Source of the DNA: Tetrahymena thermophila SB210
Lineage: Eukaryota > Ciliophora > Oligohymenophorea > Hymenostomatida > Tetrahymenidae
Length of the DNA stretch: 64,000 nucleotides
Direction: 5' to 3'
Assembly: GCF_000189635.1 (NCBI RefSeq)
Contig: NW_002476212.1
Coordinates: 62,001-126,000 of the forward strand
A program made the translations under genes and the position numbers. Each line of letters starts with the position of its first letter. Within the stretch, counting starts at the first letter, position 1. The notes under the pieces are model-generated. The model saw nothing but the letters and a program-made list of their open reading frames with translations, was not told the DNA's origin and did no database searches. This document shows, one piece after another, positions 38,431-50,036 of this stretch.

Positions 38431-40179
38431 ATGGAAAAAGAAAGAATTGTACCTGAAGGAGCTCCTGATTCTTGTCCAGGAGTCAAATCTCAATTAGCAG
38501 GAAAGGTAGAGCCTTGCTCTGGATGCCCACATTAACCCAACTGTGCTTTAGGAAATCCAAACTTAGATGGTAGAATCATTCCTGAAGAAGCACCATCTTA
38601 ATGTCCAGGCACTTAATCTAACTTAGCTGGCCATACAGTAGTATGTTCAGGATGCCCCCATTAACCAAACTGTGCTTCAAAAGCTTTAAATGTCCATTAC
38701 AAATTAGTTCCTGATAATGCTCCAACTTAATGTCCTGGTACTCTTTCTCAAGATGCAGGAAAAGTAAACTCTTGTTCAGGATGCCCTAATTAATAAAAAT
38801 GTAATAGTGGATAATCAAATACTATTCAAGAGCATAAGAAGTTAGTTCCAGATAATGCACCATAAAACTGTCCTGGAGTTGATTCATAAAATGCAGGAAA
38901 AACTGAAGTTTGTGTATCTTGCCCTCATTAACCTAACTGCGCTTTAGGCAAACTTGGAGTTCATGGCAAAGTTGTTCCTGTTGATGCTCCTGAATAATGC
39001 CCTGGAACATAAGCCTAAAATGCAGGTAAAACACCAGTTTGCTCAGGATGTCCTCATCAACCTGATTGTGCTGCTGGTAAGTAAGCAAATATCACTGCTG
39101 ATAAGAAAATCGTCCCAGTTAATGCTAATACTGGTTGTGTAGGAACTCAGTCATAATAAGCAGGTACTGCTTCTTCATGTGCAGGCTGTCCTAATAAAGC
39201 TAAATGTTCTAGTTAAAATACAGAAGAAAATAAAGTTGTACCAGACAATGCAAACGAAGGTTGTCCTGGAACGTAAAATAAAGAAGCAGGTAAAATGTCT
39301 GCTTGCTAAGGATGCCCCAACCAGCAAATTTGTGCTTCTGGAAAAGCAAACGAACCTGATCCAGCTCTTAAAGACGTAGAAAGAAGAATGAAATTAGTCA
39401 AGCACAAAATTCTAGTTCTTTCAGGTAAAGGTGGTGTTGGTAAGAGTACAGTTTCCTCTTAACTAGCTTTCTAATTAGCAAATCTTGGTTATGAAGTTGG
39501 CTTGTTAGATATTGATATTTGTGGTCCTTCAATTCCTAGAATGTTGGGATTACTTGATCACGAAGTTCATAATAGTGCTGATGGTTGGAGTCCTGTTTAT
39601 GTAGAAGATAATTTAGGTGTTATGTCCATAGGATTTTTATTAGGCAATCAAGATGATGCAGTTGTTTGGAGAGGTCCTCGTAAGAATGGTTTGATTAAAC
39701 AATTTTTGACAGATGTTAATTGGGGAGAATTGGATTATCTTATTATCGATACTCCTCCTGGAACTTCTGATGAACACATCAGCTGTGTCTAATACTTGTA
39801 ACCTGGTGAAGGAGATGGTGCTATTGTAGTTACCACTCCTTAAGAAGTTAGTCTTTAAGATGTCAGAAAAGAATTGAGTTTCTGTTAAAAGACTAAAACA
39901 AATATACTCGGTGTTGTTGAAAACATGAGTGGTTTCATTTGTCCTGGCTGCAAGTGCGAAAGTCAGATTTTCCCTCCTGTAACTGGTGGTGCTGCTAAAA
40001 TGTGCTAAGATTATAAGATTGATCTCTTAGGTAAAGTACCTCTCGAACCTAAGGTCTTAATCTGCACAGAAAAGGGTAAATCAATTGTCAAAGAGCATCC
40101 AGATTCTGTAGCAGCTAAGGTCTACTAACATATTGCAGAAAGAGTAACTCAAACACTAAAAGTAGAATTACCAAAGTGA
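38431..40179 (+). CDS. NBP35: Nbp35-type cytosolic Fe-S scaffold ATPase with seven N-terminal Fe-S motifs
   Basis: P-loop ATPase of the Mrp/NUBP family that assembles and hands on [4Fe-4S] clusters to cytosolic and nuclear proteins. A single exon of 582 residues. Residues about 330-580 are a full ATPase domain: [20 protein letters not shown] (Walker A about 332-339), [49 protein letters not shown] with the bridging CPxC at Cys504 and Cys507, and [10 protein letters not shown]. Ordinary Nbp35 has one N-terminal C-x13-C-x2-C-x5-C motif. Here residues 7-304 carry seven tandem copies of about 43 residues, each of the form VPxxAPxxCPGTxSQxAGKxxxC. All 28 cysteines are present with identical spacing. 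The last copy, next to the ATPase domain, matches the canonical position. Assignment to Nbp35 over Cfd1 rests on that N-terminal motif. Confidence 0.96.
38449..39342 (+). repeat. Seven tandem ~129-bp coding repeats (C-x13-C-x2-C-x5-C)
   Basis: Each unit encodes VP-x(3-4)-xC(P/V)GTxSQxAG, then a [10 protein letters not shown]-like block and a short linker. The cysteine spacing is 13, 2 and 5 in every unit. The linkers vary slightly in length (about 8-13 residues). Nucleotide identity between copies looks only moderate, so the expansion is not very recent. Confidence 0.95.
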
Positions 40180-41059
40180 ATGAATCAGTGATTAATTACT
40201 GTAAGAGTTTATATTTGTAATAGGAAGAAATATTTTGAAGTTTTTTTATTAGAAAGCTATTATTTATATCCTGTCTAAATTATATGAAAATAAATCAAGA
40301 ATTTTCTAAAAATTTTACTAATTTAAAATAAAAATTTGTAAGTATTTTTTTTTCATAGGCACAATAATTTTAAGTTCGAAAAAGCATTTAAAATTGAAAA
40401 AAAATTATTTTAATAAAAAGTACAAAAAGGTGATCATAAAAGTTTTTTTAATTTTATTAGCAAAGATATAAATCTTATTCATAAAGTGTCTAAACAAGAA
40501 TTTGTTATTAAATTATCAGTTTTTATTAGAAAAAATAAGAAATAAAAATTTCATCTATCTATCAATCAAAAAAAGCTTAATTATATCAAGTAGACTCTAT
40601 TGAATATTCCATAGCATTTTTAATTCATTTTATTTACTCATTACTAAAATTTAGAAATACAAAAAAAGAGCTAACAACTATGGAAAAAAATGGAAAAATT
40701 TAGTAGAAAATTCTCATTTTTAGAGTTAAAGTGATTAATTTTGACAATAAATTGTTAAATTGGTAGAAAAAAACCAATTTTATAATACAAAGGAGACATT
40801 AATTAGTAAATGGATAGTCATTCTGCAAAATTTATTTTATGATTTTTTTGTTTTTTTTGTTTATATTTGATGCTATTATAAGGGTAAATTTAAAAGTCAT
40901 CTATTAATTAAATATTCATTAAATAAATAAATAGATATATAGTAAAACTTGCATTTATTAAAAATATTAAGAAGCTAATTTAAGCATAAAAAAGGGAGAA
41001 GAAATTTTCGTTTTTAAAAAGCAATAAACAAAAAAAGTCAAAAGCAACAAAAATATTTT
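40180..41059. other. A+T-rich intergenic region
   Basis: About 0.9 kb between NBP35 and ELP2, both on the plus strand. No additional gene or RNA is seen. Confidence 0.55.
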
Positions 41060-43983
41060 ATGAGTCAATTAGAATTAAGCTGCGTTTAAGGAGGTGTTAA
41101 CCCCCTTTATAAATGTTTTGCCTTAGGCAAAGCTGTTAAGGAAGCTTGCTTTTATGCTTGCTCCAATAGCATTATTGTGAACAATATCAATAAGGTTACT
41201 AATTATTTTACTTTAAGTGGACATTCAGATCGCGTTAACTTTGTAAAAACTATAAATAATTTTTCTGAGCGTTAGCTTATTGTTTCAGGAAGCAGTGATT
41301 CCAATTTAATAATTTGGGAAGGTAAACTTTCTAACCTATTTATCAAGGAAAATTGGTCTATTAAGCATAAATTTAATCTCAATCACTCTGTTTCATTTGC
41401 CACTGTTTTAGAATACTCTCCTAATCTTGCATATGTCGTAGCTGGTAATATTATGGGTGATGTCTATATTATAAAGATAAGCGATGAATCTAATCAAAGT
41501 TTAATTATGGATAGCATCACATTTGGACATCATTTTACATAAGAATGCACTGCACTTATCCGCCACAATCCTAATAAAGATGAATTTTTGATAGCTTTAG
41601 GAGGTTTAGACTTCACTGTTCATATCTATCACACTGATTTAAAGAAATATACAGCTCCAGTAGATGGTAAAAATACTATGGAAAGAGGTACTTTGTTTGA
41701 ATACAAAGTTAGTCTTAAAGGACATGAAAATGCAATTACTGATTTGTAGGTCTTAAAACAAAAAAAAGACACTCATGAAGAATGGATTATTGCCAGCTCT
41801 TCTAAAGATACTTATGTTCGTTTATGGAGATTTAGTGAGCTCTTAGAAGATGAGACTATTAAGTAAATTTCTGAATTCTAAAATAAGCAAACTTAAAGAT
41901 TCGTTTTAGGCGATAAGAAGTATTTTATCACTTTAGAAAGTGTTTTGAGCGGACACGGTGAAGCAGTAGTCTGTCTTGACTGGGGTTTGTACAAAGGAGA
42001 AACTGCACTTATCTCTGCATCATTTGATTTTAACATTATATTATGGACCAAGGATAAAGACACAGGTAATAAAATAATTCATCAATAAATAACCTTTTTA
42101 TCATAAAAACAATGAATACATTTTATCCACACTATAATTTTTATTTTAATTAAATTATTGAAAAATAAAATAGAATAATTATATATTTTTTCTATTTATA
42201 GATATTTGGTTAACCTCATACAGATTAGGTTAGGTAACAGGAAGCAAGTATGCCTTTTTCCAAGCTACCTTTAATGCTGATTACACATAGATTTTTTCTT
42301 ACACATACACAGGTTCATTTTACTTATGGGAATACAATTAAGAAAAGGGAATTTGGGATTCTAAACCAACTGTTAGTGGCCACTTCAATTAGGTATTTGA
42401 TTTGGATTGGAGCACTAAAGGAGATTTCTTAGTATCTTGTGGTTTAGATTAAACAACAAGAATTATCACTTAATCTTCTTAAACTCAATCCTGGCATGAA
42501 ATTTCTCGTGCATAAGTAAGTTTATTAAAATTGTAAAATAAATTAATCTAATAAATAACCCTTATTTAAAAGATTCACGGTTACGATATCAATAGCATTA
42601 AATGCTATCCTGTTTAACTTGAAAATAAAAATATTTGTGACACTCTTATTTGCGGAGCTGACGAAAAAGTTGTTAGATTATTTGAACCTCCTGCAGCTTT
42701 TGTGAATGCAGTTAATCAAATGTCCAACACAGATTTACATTTATACTTCTAAGACGATAATCAAGAAAAGAAATATTTGGATTAAAAGCAGTTAGAAAAG
42801 GGTATCTTTGAATACCAAGTTTCCTAAGAAGGTAAATTATTAATTCATTTTCATTTATTTTTATATTTGAATAAAATTTTTTTAATCATTGATATGATTT
42901 TATCATTCACAAATTATTTAAATTAATTTTACTTTTTAAATCTTATTTTAGGTGGTGCTCAAGTTCTCGGTCTTATGATTAAAGCTATTAAACTTGAACC
43001 AGATTTTGACCCTTCTAAATACGTAGATCCTGAAGATGAAGGTGGTTTGATTTCAGATAAAATTTAATCTATTGAAGATAAAAAGAAAGAAGAAGAACTT
43101 TTTTCTTAGAAGGTAAAAAATAATTTTTTTAATAAAAAAAATATTAATAATTGAAATAATAATTATAATTAATAAATTATAGCACGATTTTACTCAACCT
43201 CCTATTGAAGATTACTTGATAAAGCATACCTTATGGCCTGAATTGAATAAGTTATATGGACATGGTTATGAATTAAAGTGTGTCAGCTGCAGCAATGATG
43301 GCAAATTAATTGCAAGTTGCTCAAAATCTTAAACAAAAGAAAATGCATGTGTGATTTTCTGGAATCCTACTAACTATTAAATTTATTCCAAGTTAGAATA
43401 TCACAATTTCACTATTAACCAGATGGAATTCTCACCCAGTGATGAATACTTTGCAACTGTTTCCAAAGATAGATCTTTAGCATTATTTAAAAAGAATTAT
43501 CTTGACGAAGCTAAAAAGGAATTAAACTTCAAAGAACCTTACGCTCTATACTATAATGATAAATCCCATACAAGAATTATTTATAGCGCAGCTTTCTCAC
43601 ATGATGAGAAATTTATTGCCACAGGTGCAAGAGATAAGAGAATCAAAATTCACTCAATATTAGATAAAAAGGTTATATTTAATAAAGTATTAAGTAGCAC
43701 TATTACTGCATTAGCATTTGCTCCTATATCATATAAAAATGAAAACTCATACCTTATTATTGTTGGCTACGAAGAAGGAGGAATGGAATTATATGAATTC
43801 GAAAGTAACACTAATCAACTCAATCTGATTGATAAGCCACACGAGTTTATCGGACATACAAATACAATCAGTAGGATTAAATTCAGAAAGAATTATAAGC
43901 CTAACATTAACAGCAAAATTCTTCAATTTGCTACTTGTTCACTTGATCACACAGTCCGTGTTTTCAATTTCAAGATTAATTGA
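41060..43983 (+). CDS. ELP2: Elongator complex subunit 2 (WD40 protein)
   Basis: Scaffold subunit of Elongator, which modifies wobble uridines of tRNA together with the radical-SAM Fe-S subunit Elp3. Five exons (41060-42065, 42202-42515, 42573-42831, 42952-43112, 43183-43983) give 846 residues, close to the family length. Two WD40 propellers are apparent. The N-terminal half shows LSGHSDRVNFV, VSGSSDSNLIIWEG, LKGHENAITDLQV, ASSSKDTYVRLWRF and LISASFDFNIILW. Elp2-specific blocks are SWHEISRAQIHGYDINSI, CGADEKVVRLFEPP and LWPELNKLYGHGYELKCVSC. The C-terminal half ends FATCSLDHTVRVFNFKIN before TGA 43981-43983. Intron phases are consistent, and each break falls inside a conserved block, which helped to place them. 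It sits immediately downstream of NBP35. Confidence 0.95.
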
Positions 43984-44636
43984 AAATTATAAAAATAATA
44001 ACTTTATTTATTTTGTAATTTATTCATAAAATGTTTAAAATAAATCTTTTAAATATTCATTTTATTTTTAGTATTAAGAGGGGGTACTAAAAAAAATTTT
44101 TTTAGGTAGAATAGCAAGGTCAATTTTATTATCATTTTATTAAAGATATTTCAAAAATAATTTAGTATTTAGTAATATCCTCCCTAAACTTATTAGTTTT
44201 AGTTAATAAAAAAATTTTTCTAATTAAAGAATAGAATCAATTTTTAGTTATAGTATTAAATATTAAAGCTTGTTTAACATTCTTTATGAATAATTAGCTT
44301 TAGCGATTAAAATTATAAAAATATTGTGGTCAATATTTATTTAAAAAAGATCAATAAATTTACGTAAAAATTTTGTTTACTTTTAATTCACCTTTATATT
44401 TAAGTAAGTAAAATGTTAAAAAATTGATTTAAGTAATTATAAAAATGCAAATCTAGTTGTTTTGAGAAAAAAAATAATAAAATTTTATGATCATAAATAA
44501 ATAGATAGATAGAAAAGATATCAAATTTACAAACATTAAATTTTACACAAATTAGAGAAACAATTTATAATTGAGTTTTTGATAAATAAATATTTGACAG
44601 ATTAATTTACTATTTTGATTTTTTAAGAAATTAAAT
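43984..44636. other. A+T-rich intergenic region
   Basis: About 650 bases with no supported feature. Confidence 0.5.
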
Positions 44637-47600
44637 ATGGCACAACTCAATTAGGAAACTTAAAATTAGCTTTAAGAGTTCAACTCTATTATAAAATTAT
44701 TAGAATTAAAAGACAAAGATAAATTAGGCATATAATCTCTACCAAAAGGTAAGTATTAGCTATATATCTTAAGCCAACTAGAATTAAAAACTATTTTTTG
44801 ACCAAAAGAAAAAAAATTAGCTATTTTGCAACTAAGAGAAAAAATCTAAGTTAAAAACGATTTTAACAATTATGGAAAGAATTCTGAGGAGATAACAGAA
44901 TATTTTATTCAAAAAATGGAGTTAAATGCTTAGTTTGAGGATATAATTGCTTTTTATGAATGGATATCTTATCAAATCAAATACAACTAAAAATTAGATC
45001 ATTTAGAGCAATCAGGAGGAGTTGATGCTATCATTTTTGCTCTTACATAGTATGGATCTTTAAAGCATGATAGTGCAAAAAAGTTATTTCTTCTACATAT
45101 TCTTAAAATACTTACAGTCGACTACAAAGATGTTTTCGAAGATAGCACTATTTTCCTTGATAAATTAATTTAGTCAGATCTTGTACATTCTTTTCCTGAA
45201 ATGCTTACCCCTGGTCAGGTATAGATTTTTAACTAAATAGTTTACTACTAATTTTAATGAATTTATATAATATATATATATTTTAATTGCATATTTGTTT
45301 ATAAATAGAATGAAATAAATAGCTTGCTGTTAATTTTGATGGATCAGATTTCATGGTATAGTGAAGAAGCTTTAAAGTTTATTTTAGAAGGATTTGAGGC
45401 TTTATAACAGAAAAATAACTATCCAAATAAGTTTACACCTTTAACAATAGTTCTAAGTAAATCAAAAAGCTCAATATTTACATAGAATATGTGTTCTTTC
45501 TTGAATTCAATGTGTTAAGCTTTCTAGAATCATTTTAAAAATATCTAAATAATTGATGACTTTCAAAATTCAGGCCTATTAGATCTATTGACAGTCGTAA
45601 AATAATTTTTAATATAATTAGGATTTAATAAATATGTTAATATAGTAAGCTGTGAATAATATTTAATAAGGTTAATTTATTATCGATGATTGCTATTTTA
45701 TTAGAGAAGATTATTATGGGGTTTCTGGAGAAGAAATATTTTTTGTAGCAGATTTTGAAAGAAGAGAGTTTAACTGTAATAAATTTTTTTACAAGAAAGA
45801 TTAAAATGAAGGTGACTTCTAAAGTTAAATAATTACTTTATTTATCTAAATCCACTAGCTTCAAGATAAGTAAGATAAACTTAAATTATTTTACATAATA
45901 TTTAAATTATGCTTTTATTATAAATAGATCAGTAAGCCTTACATTTTAGTTAGTGGTTCAAAAAGTTAAATTTATTGGAAATATATATATATTAGGTAAA
46001 TCGTATGAGGGAAAGAGAAGCATAATATCAAAAGGAATTATAAGCCATTTAGTAAAAAAAAGTGTAATATAATTCTGTCATTAAAGAAGAATAAGAAGAA
46101 GAATATGTAGAGAAAGTTAAAGGCTCTTAAAAATAAGCACAGCTCGAAGAGAGATTCAAAGTAAAATTTAAATTAAAAATAATTAATTATATAATAAACA
46201 ATAAAATAATTTAACGTTATTTGCAGAGTGAGATTCAAATGAGAGAAAAGGAAAAAATGGAATAAAATCATAGTTAGGATAATGATATGAAAAAAGGTTT
46301 TGGTAGATAAAATGGAATAGGAAAAGAAAAATCTGAAGAAAAAAATCAATTATGGTAAACACAATAAAAGATTTAAGCACTTGAAAAAGAGATTGAAAGA
46401 CTAAACCAGAAGCTGAAATAGCAGGATTCGTAGGAACAAGTTTCTTAAAATATTTTGAAACAGCAATTCCTCTAAGGGTAGTTACTGGAGAATTAAAAAT
46501 TAGAAGAAAAGGAAAAAATTATTTCAAAATATAAATAGGAAAACATTTAGCTTTTAGTAATTTATTCTTTTGGTTTTCTTAACATTTTAAATTTATTTTA
46601 TTTGTTAAAAGACAAAAGTGAGTGAATTAGAGCAATCAAAATAATAGGCACTAGAATAGTTGTCTCTTTCTAAGTAACAAAGCTAGTTGTAGAATCAAAT
46701 AAATCAATAAATGTAAAAAAATGAAGAACTAAGTGAAAAAATTAAATAGCTGAATGAGAATTTAAGCAGTGTTACTTTCAAATATGAAGAATATAAATCA
46801 TCAAAAGAGAAAGAAATCTCTTAATTGAATTTAACTTTGTCTGCTATAAAAGCAAAGCAATCTGTTTCAGAAGAAAATAAAAATAACATTTTAGAATAAA
46901 ATTAAATAATGAATTTGAGATTATCAAAATTAGATTCAGCCTCTAAATAGCTAGACTCTATTGCAAATAATCACTCAAAAGAATCTGTTATTAAATTAGT
47001 TGAATCCTAATTTTTATAAGAGATATCAGATTTAAAAGAATAAAATTAATTACTTCAATCATAAATTAATAAATTAAAATCAAACTAAAACCAATAAAAT
47101 ATTGATAAATTATCAATTCCTGAAAATCCCTAGATACCTGTAGCTCCTTTACTTGGTTCTTAGTATCCTTCTTAATTAGCAGTCCCATAAGCTCCAAATT
47201 TAGGAATTCCTTAAGCTCCTTAAATACCAGGAATTCCCTAAGCTCCTTAGATACCTGGAATCCCTCAGGTTTCTTAAATTCCAGGAATTCCTTAGGCTCC
47301 TTAAATAGCAGGAATTCCTTAAGCACCTTAATTATTTGGTATTCCTTAAGCCCCATAAATCCCAGGAATACCTCAAGCTCCTTAAATACCTGGCATTCCT
47401 TAAGCTCCTTAAATACCTGGCATTCCTTAAGCTCCTTAAATTCCTGGAATTCCTCTAGCTCCTTAAATACCTGGCATTCCTTAAGCTCCTTAAATACCTG
47501 GAGTTCCTCAAGCTCCACTAATACCAGGAATACCATAAGCTCCCAATTTTAGTGCTCCTCCTGCACCACAAATTAATGGAATAGGAATTCCGCCTGTTCC

Positions 47601-49029
47601 TTAATTAGGTATACCTTCAGTACCTTCTTTACCAGGTTTTGGTGCACCTGCTGCCCCAAGTTTAAATATCCCTGGGGCTCCAATAGCTATGGCACCTATT
47701 TTACCAGGTTTAATGGCCCCTTAAGTTTAGTAAGGAATAAAACCAAAAAAAAACCCTGGAATTCCAATGAAAGGAGTTAATTGGCAAACTTTGAAGTTTT
47801 AAGACATATAAGGTACAATATGGGAAAAGGTTAAAGAAGAAAATATAGCTCTTGAAGAAGAATATTTAAAGTAGACTTTCAGTTAGAAAGCTACTTTATA
47901 AAAGGCATAGAATACAACTTAGTAAAATCCAGAATAGCAAGCATCAGTAAATATTTTTAAATGATGGAAAATTTTTTATTAATTATTTTTTTTGAAAGAA
48001 AAAAATTACATTCTTAACATTGGAAAGGCAGTAAAGTGTTTTACTTATACTAGGTAAAATCAAACTAAAAGGTGAACAAATTGCAGAGATGTTAATCAGC
48101 TGTGATCCAACTAGGCTTACTTAAAATCTAATTACTTCGTTGCTAGCCTCTTTGCCAAACGAATAAGAGATGATAATGGTTTAATCTTATGATGGAAAAA
48201 TTGAAAATTTAGGTGATGCAGAAAAGTAAAATTTTCTTCATTATGTCTTGTATTAATTTAAATTTACAGATATTTTAAAGCTTTGGAAAAAGTAAATGGG
48301 TATGAAGAAAGACTGCAAGCATTAAAATTCAAAAATTTATATCCAGAAACAAAGGAGTTTTTAACATCTAAAACCACATTGATAGCCCAATTTTTAGACT
48401 CTCTTTTAAATGACCAAAGAATTACAATTATATTGGAAAATGCTCTTGCTCTTGGTAATTACATGAATGGAACAGGTTTTAAAGGAGGTGCCTGGGGTTT
48501 TAAATTTTCAAATATTGATAAAATGGTAGAAGTAAAATCAATGGATGGCAAAGTGAATCTTCTTATGTATATGATAAGCAATATAGAGAAAAAAGAGGTA
48601 TTTAAATTAGTTTTTATTTATTTATCATGCCAACAAGTATTTTTGTAAAAGGGTAAAGAAATAGTTAAAGTTGATGAAGACTTGAAAATTTTAGATGAAT
48701 GCACTAAAACACCAATCAATTAGTTAATTTCAGAAATTGCAGACTTAAAGAGAGGAGTTAAAACCTTGGAAAAATCTATTAAAGTGCAGACTTCTAACGA
48801 ACAAGATAAAATCAAGGAATAAATAGAGCCATTTTACTTGCAAGTATAGCCTGAAATTACTGAATTAGAAAAGCAAGTTAAAGATCTAGAAGCAAAATAT
48901 AAAACTGTAGCTGAATTTTTCTGTGAAGATCCCAGAAAGCTACCTTCTGATGAATTTGCTAAATAAGTACTCATTTTTAAAAAATCATGCATAACAGCAA
49001 AGATTTAGAATAAAAACCTAAAAAGATGA
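44637..49029 (+). CDS. Formin (GBD/FH3-FH1-FH2)
   Basis: Nucleates and elongates unbranched actin filaments. Ten exons join in frame: 44637-44748, 44809-45218, 45309-45644, 45707-45811, 45996-46160, 46227-46556, 46612-47946, 47999-48225, 48270-48597 and 48652-49029 (about 1241 residues). The first 380 residues resemble the armadillo GTPase-binding/FH3 region (SGGVDAIIFALTQYGSLKHD, KKLFLLHILKILTVDYKDVF). A coiled coil (about 390-690) leads to an FH1 made of a nonapeptide repeat (IPGIPQAPQ). FH2 then shows KGVNWQTLKF, ILGKIKLKGEQIAEMLISCD, YPETKEFLTSK, LENALALGNYMNGTGFKGGAWGF and FFCEDPRKLPSDEF, ending VLIFKKSCITAKIQNKNLKR and TGA 49027-49029. The FH2 lasso Trp and the GNYMN motif are intact. 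The exon 4-5 join is the least certain. Confidence 0.9.
47203..47550 (+). repeat. 27-bp coding repeat array in formin FH1
   Basis: About thirteen units encode IPGIPQAPQ or close variants (IPQVSQ, IAGIPQ, LFGIPQ, IPLAPQ). Most glutamines are TAA or TAG. The usual formin polyproline runs are absent. A few PP or AP pairs follow at about 47560-47700. Confidence 0.93.
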
Positions 49030-49516
49030 AATAATTAATTTGCCAAAAAAAAATTAGAGATTTTAAGATTAAAAATTATTCTAAAATAAAATATAAATTA
49101 ATTATGTAATTTATTTATCATTTTTATATATAGTTAGCAATTAGTGTTTTGTATAATTATCAGAATAATTAGGTCTGTTAAAATTTTTTATTTGATTTTT
49201 ATTTAAGATCATCAAATCTTACAAAATTCTAACTTGTGATGCAATAAGCTCATTACATAGACGCAAACATTTACTTGAAAATTTGAAAAGATGCATAAAA
49301 AAATCAATTAAATTGAGAGGAAAACTCCTTTTTATAATTTAAAATAAATAAATAAAATAGTTTGGATATTAATTTTTACAACCAAAAAAAGTAAATTTTA
49401 AAAACTAGGTAAAGAAAATATCGAACGAAGAATACTAACTATTTAACTAGCTAAAAAATAAATTAACTCAGTCTGAAATCAGCTTATTTATTAAAGTGCA
49501 TTTGGCCTCCAAATTT
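49030..49516. other. Spacer between formin and glutaredoxin-like gene
   Basis: A+T-rich up to about 49200. From 49208 a frame in register with the next gene stays open with no TGA, giving IIKSYKILTCDAISSLHRRK and then Q-rich sequence. It may be a 5' exon or chance, since TGA is the only stop. See findings. Confidence 0.4.
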
Positions 49517-49795
49517 ATGTCCAACTTAGTTATTAAAATGCTAAGCAAAACAGGATGCACACTTTGTGAGTAGAGCGTTCCTTTCCTTAAGCAGATGAAA
49601 CAAAAATTTCCTCTAGCATCCTTCAGAGTTGTTAACATCGATAACTTAGCAGAGTATAAATAATTCAAAAATGAAGTACCTGTAGTCCTAATTAATGAGC
49701 AAGTTTTTTCAAAATTTTAAGTAAACTAAAAGCTTTTAGAAGACGCTATTTCATATAAGTACAAAAATATAGAGTAAGGTGACAGCAAGTAGTGA
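49517..49795 (+). CDS. Glutaredoxin-like (DUF836 type) thiol protein, 92 residues
   Basis: The start MSNLVIKMLSKTGCTLCEQS at 49517 matches the usual opening of small glutaredoxin-like proteins: a beta strand followed by a CxxC motif (Cys14-Cys17, CTLC). The second half has RVVNIDNLAEYKQF and EVPVVLINEQVF, the latter with the cis-Pro of the thioredoxin fold (VPVV). The stop is TGA at 49793-49795. It probably acts in thiol-disulphide exchange. Target and localisation are not visible, and no targeting sequence is present if this start is right. A longer N-terminus is possible because the frame is open upstream to 49208. Confidence 0.83.
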
Positions 49796-49955
49796 AGTAA
49801 GTAAAGCTCTAATCTATTTCAAGTTTGTGATTAGTTTTCTAGCAAGCTGTAAAGTAGACAAGCAAGCAAGCAAACTAACAAATAAATAATAATCAAATTT
49901 TGGAAATTTCTTTTTCAGATTACTTTTCCTGGTTATAAACTAGCTCGAAATTTAA

Positions 49956-49965
49956 AGAAAAAAAT
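49956..49965 (-). terminator. Pol III terminator T-run after tRNA-Arg
   Basis: Directly after the tRNA 3' end, the minus strand reads GATTTTTTT, a run of seven T that is the standard RNA polymerase III stop. Confidence 0.75.
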
Positions 49966-50036
49966 CAACCCACCGGGGAATCGAACCCCGACCTCGAGAG
50001 CCGGAATCTCATGCCCTACCATTGGACCAATGGGCT
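49966..50036 (-). tRNA. tRNA-Arg, anticodon CCG
   Basis: The reverse strand folds as a full cloverleaf. Acceptor AGCCCAT pairs with GTGGGTT (with G-U wobbles), the D arm is GTCC/GGGC with a GGT-containing loop, and the anticodon stem is TGAGA/TCTCG with the loop TTCCGGC. The T arm is CGGGG/CCCCG with loop TTCGATT. Position 33 is T and bases 34-36 are CCG, reading codon CGG. No intron is present. It is the most G+C-rich patch in the window. Confidence 0.92.
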
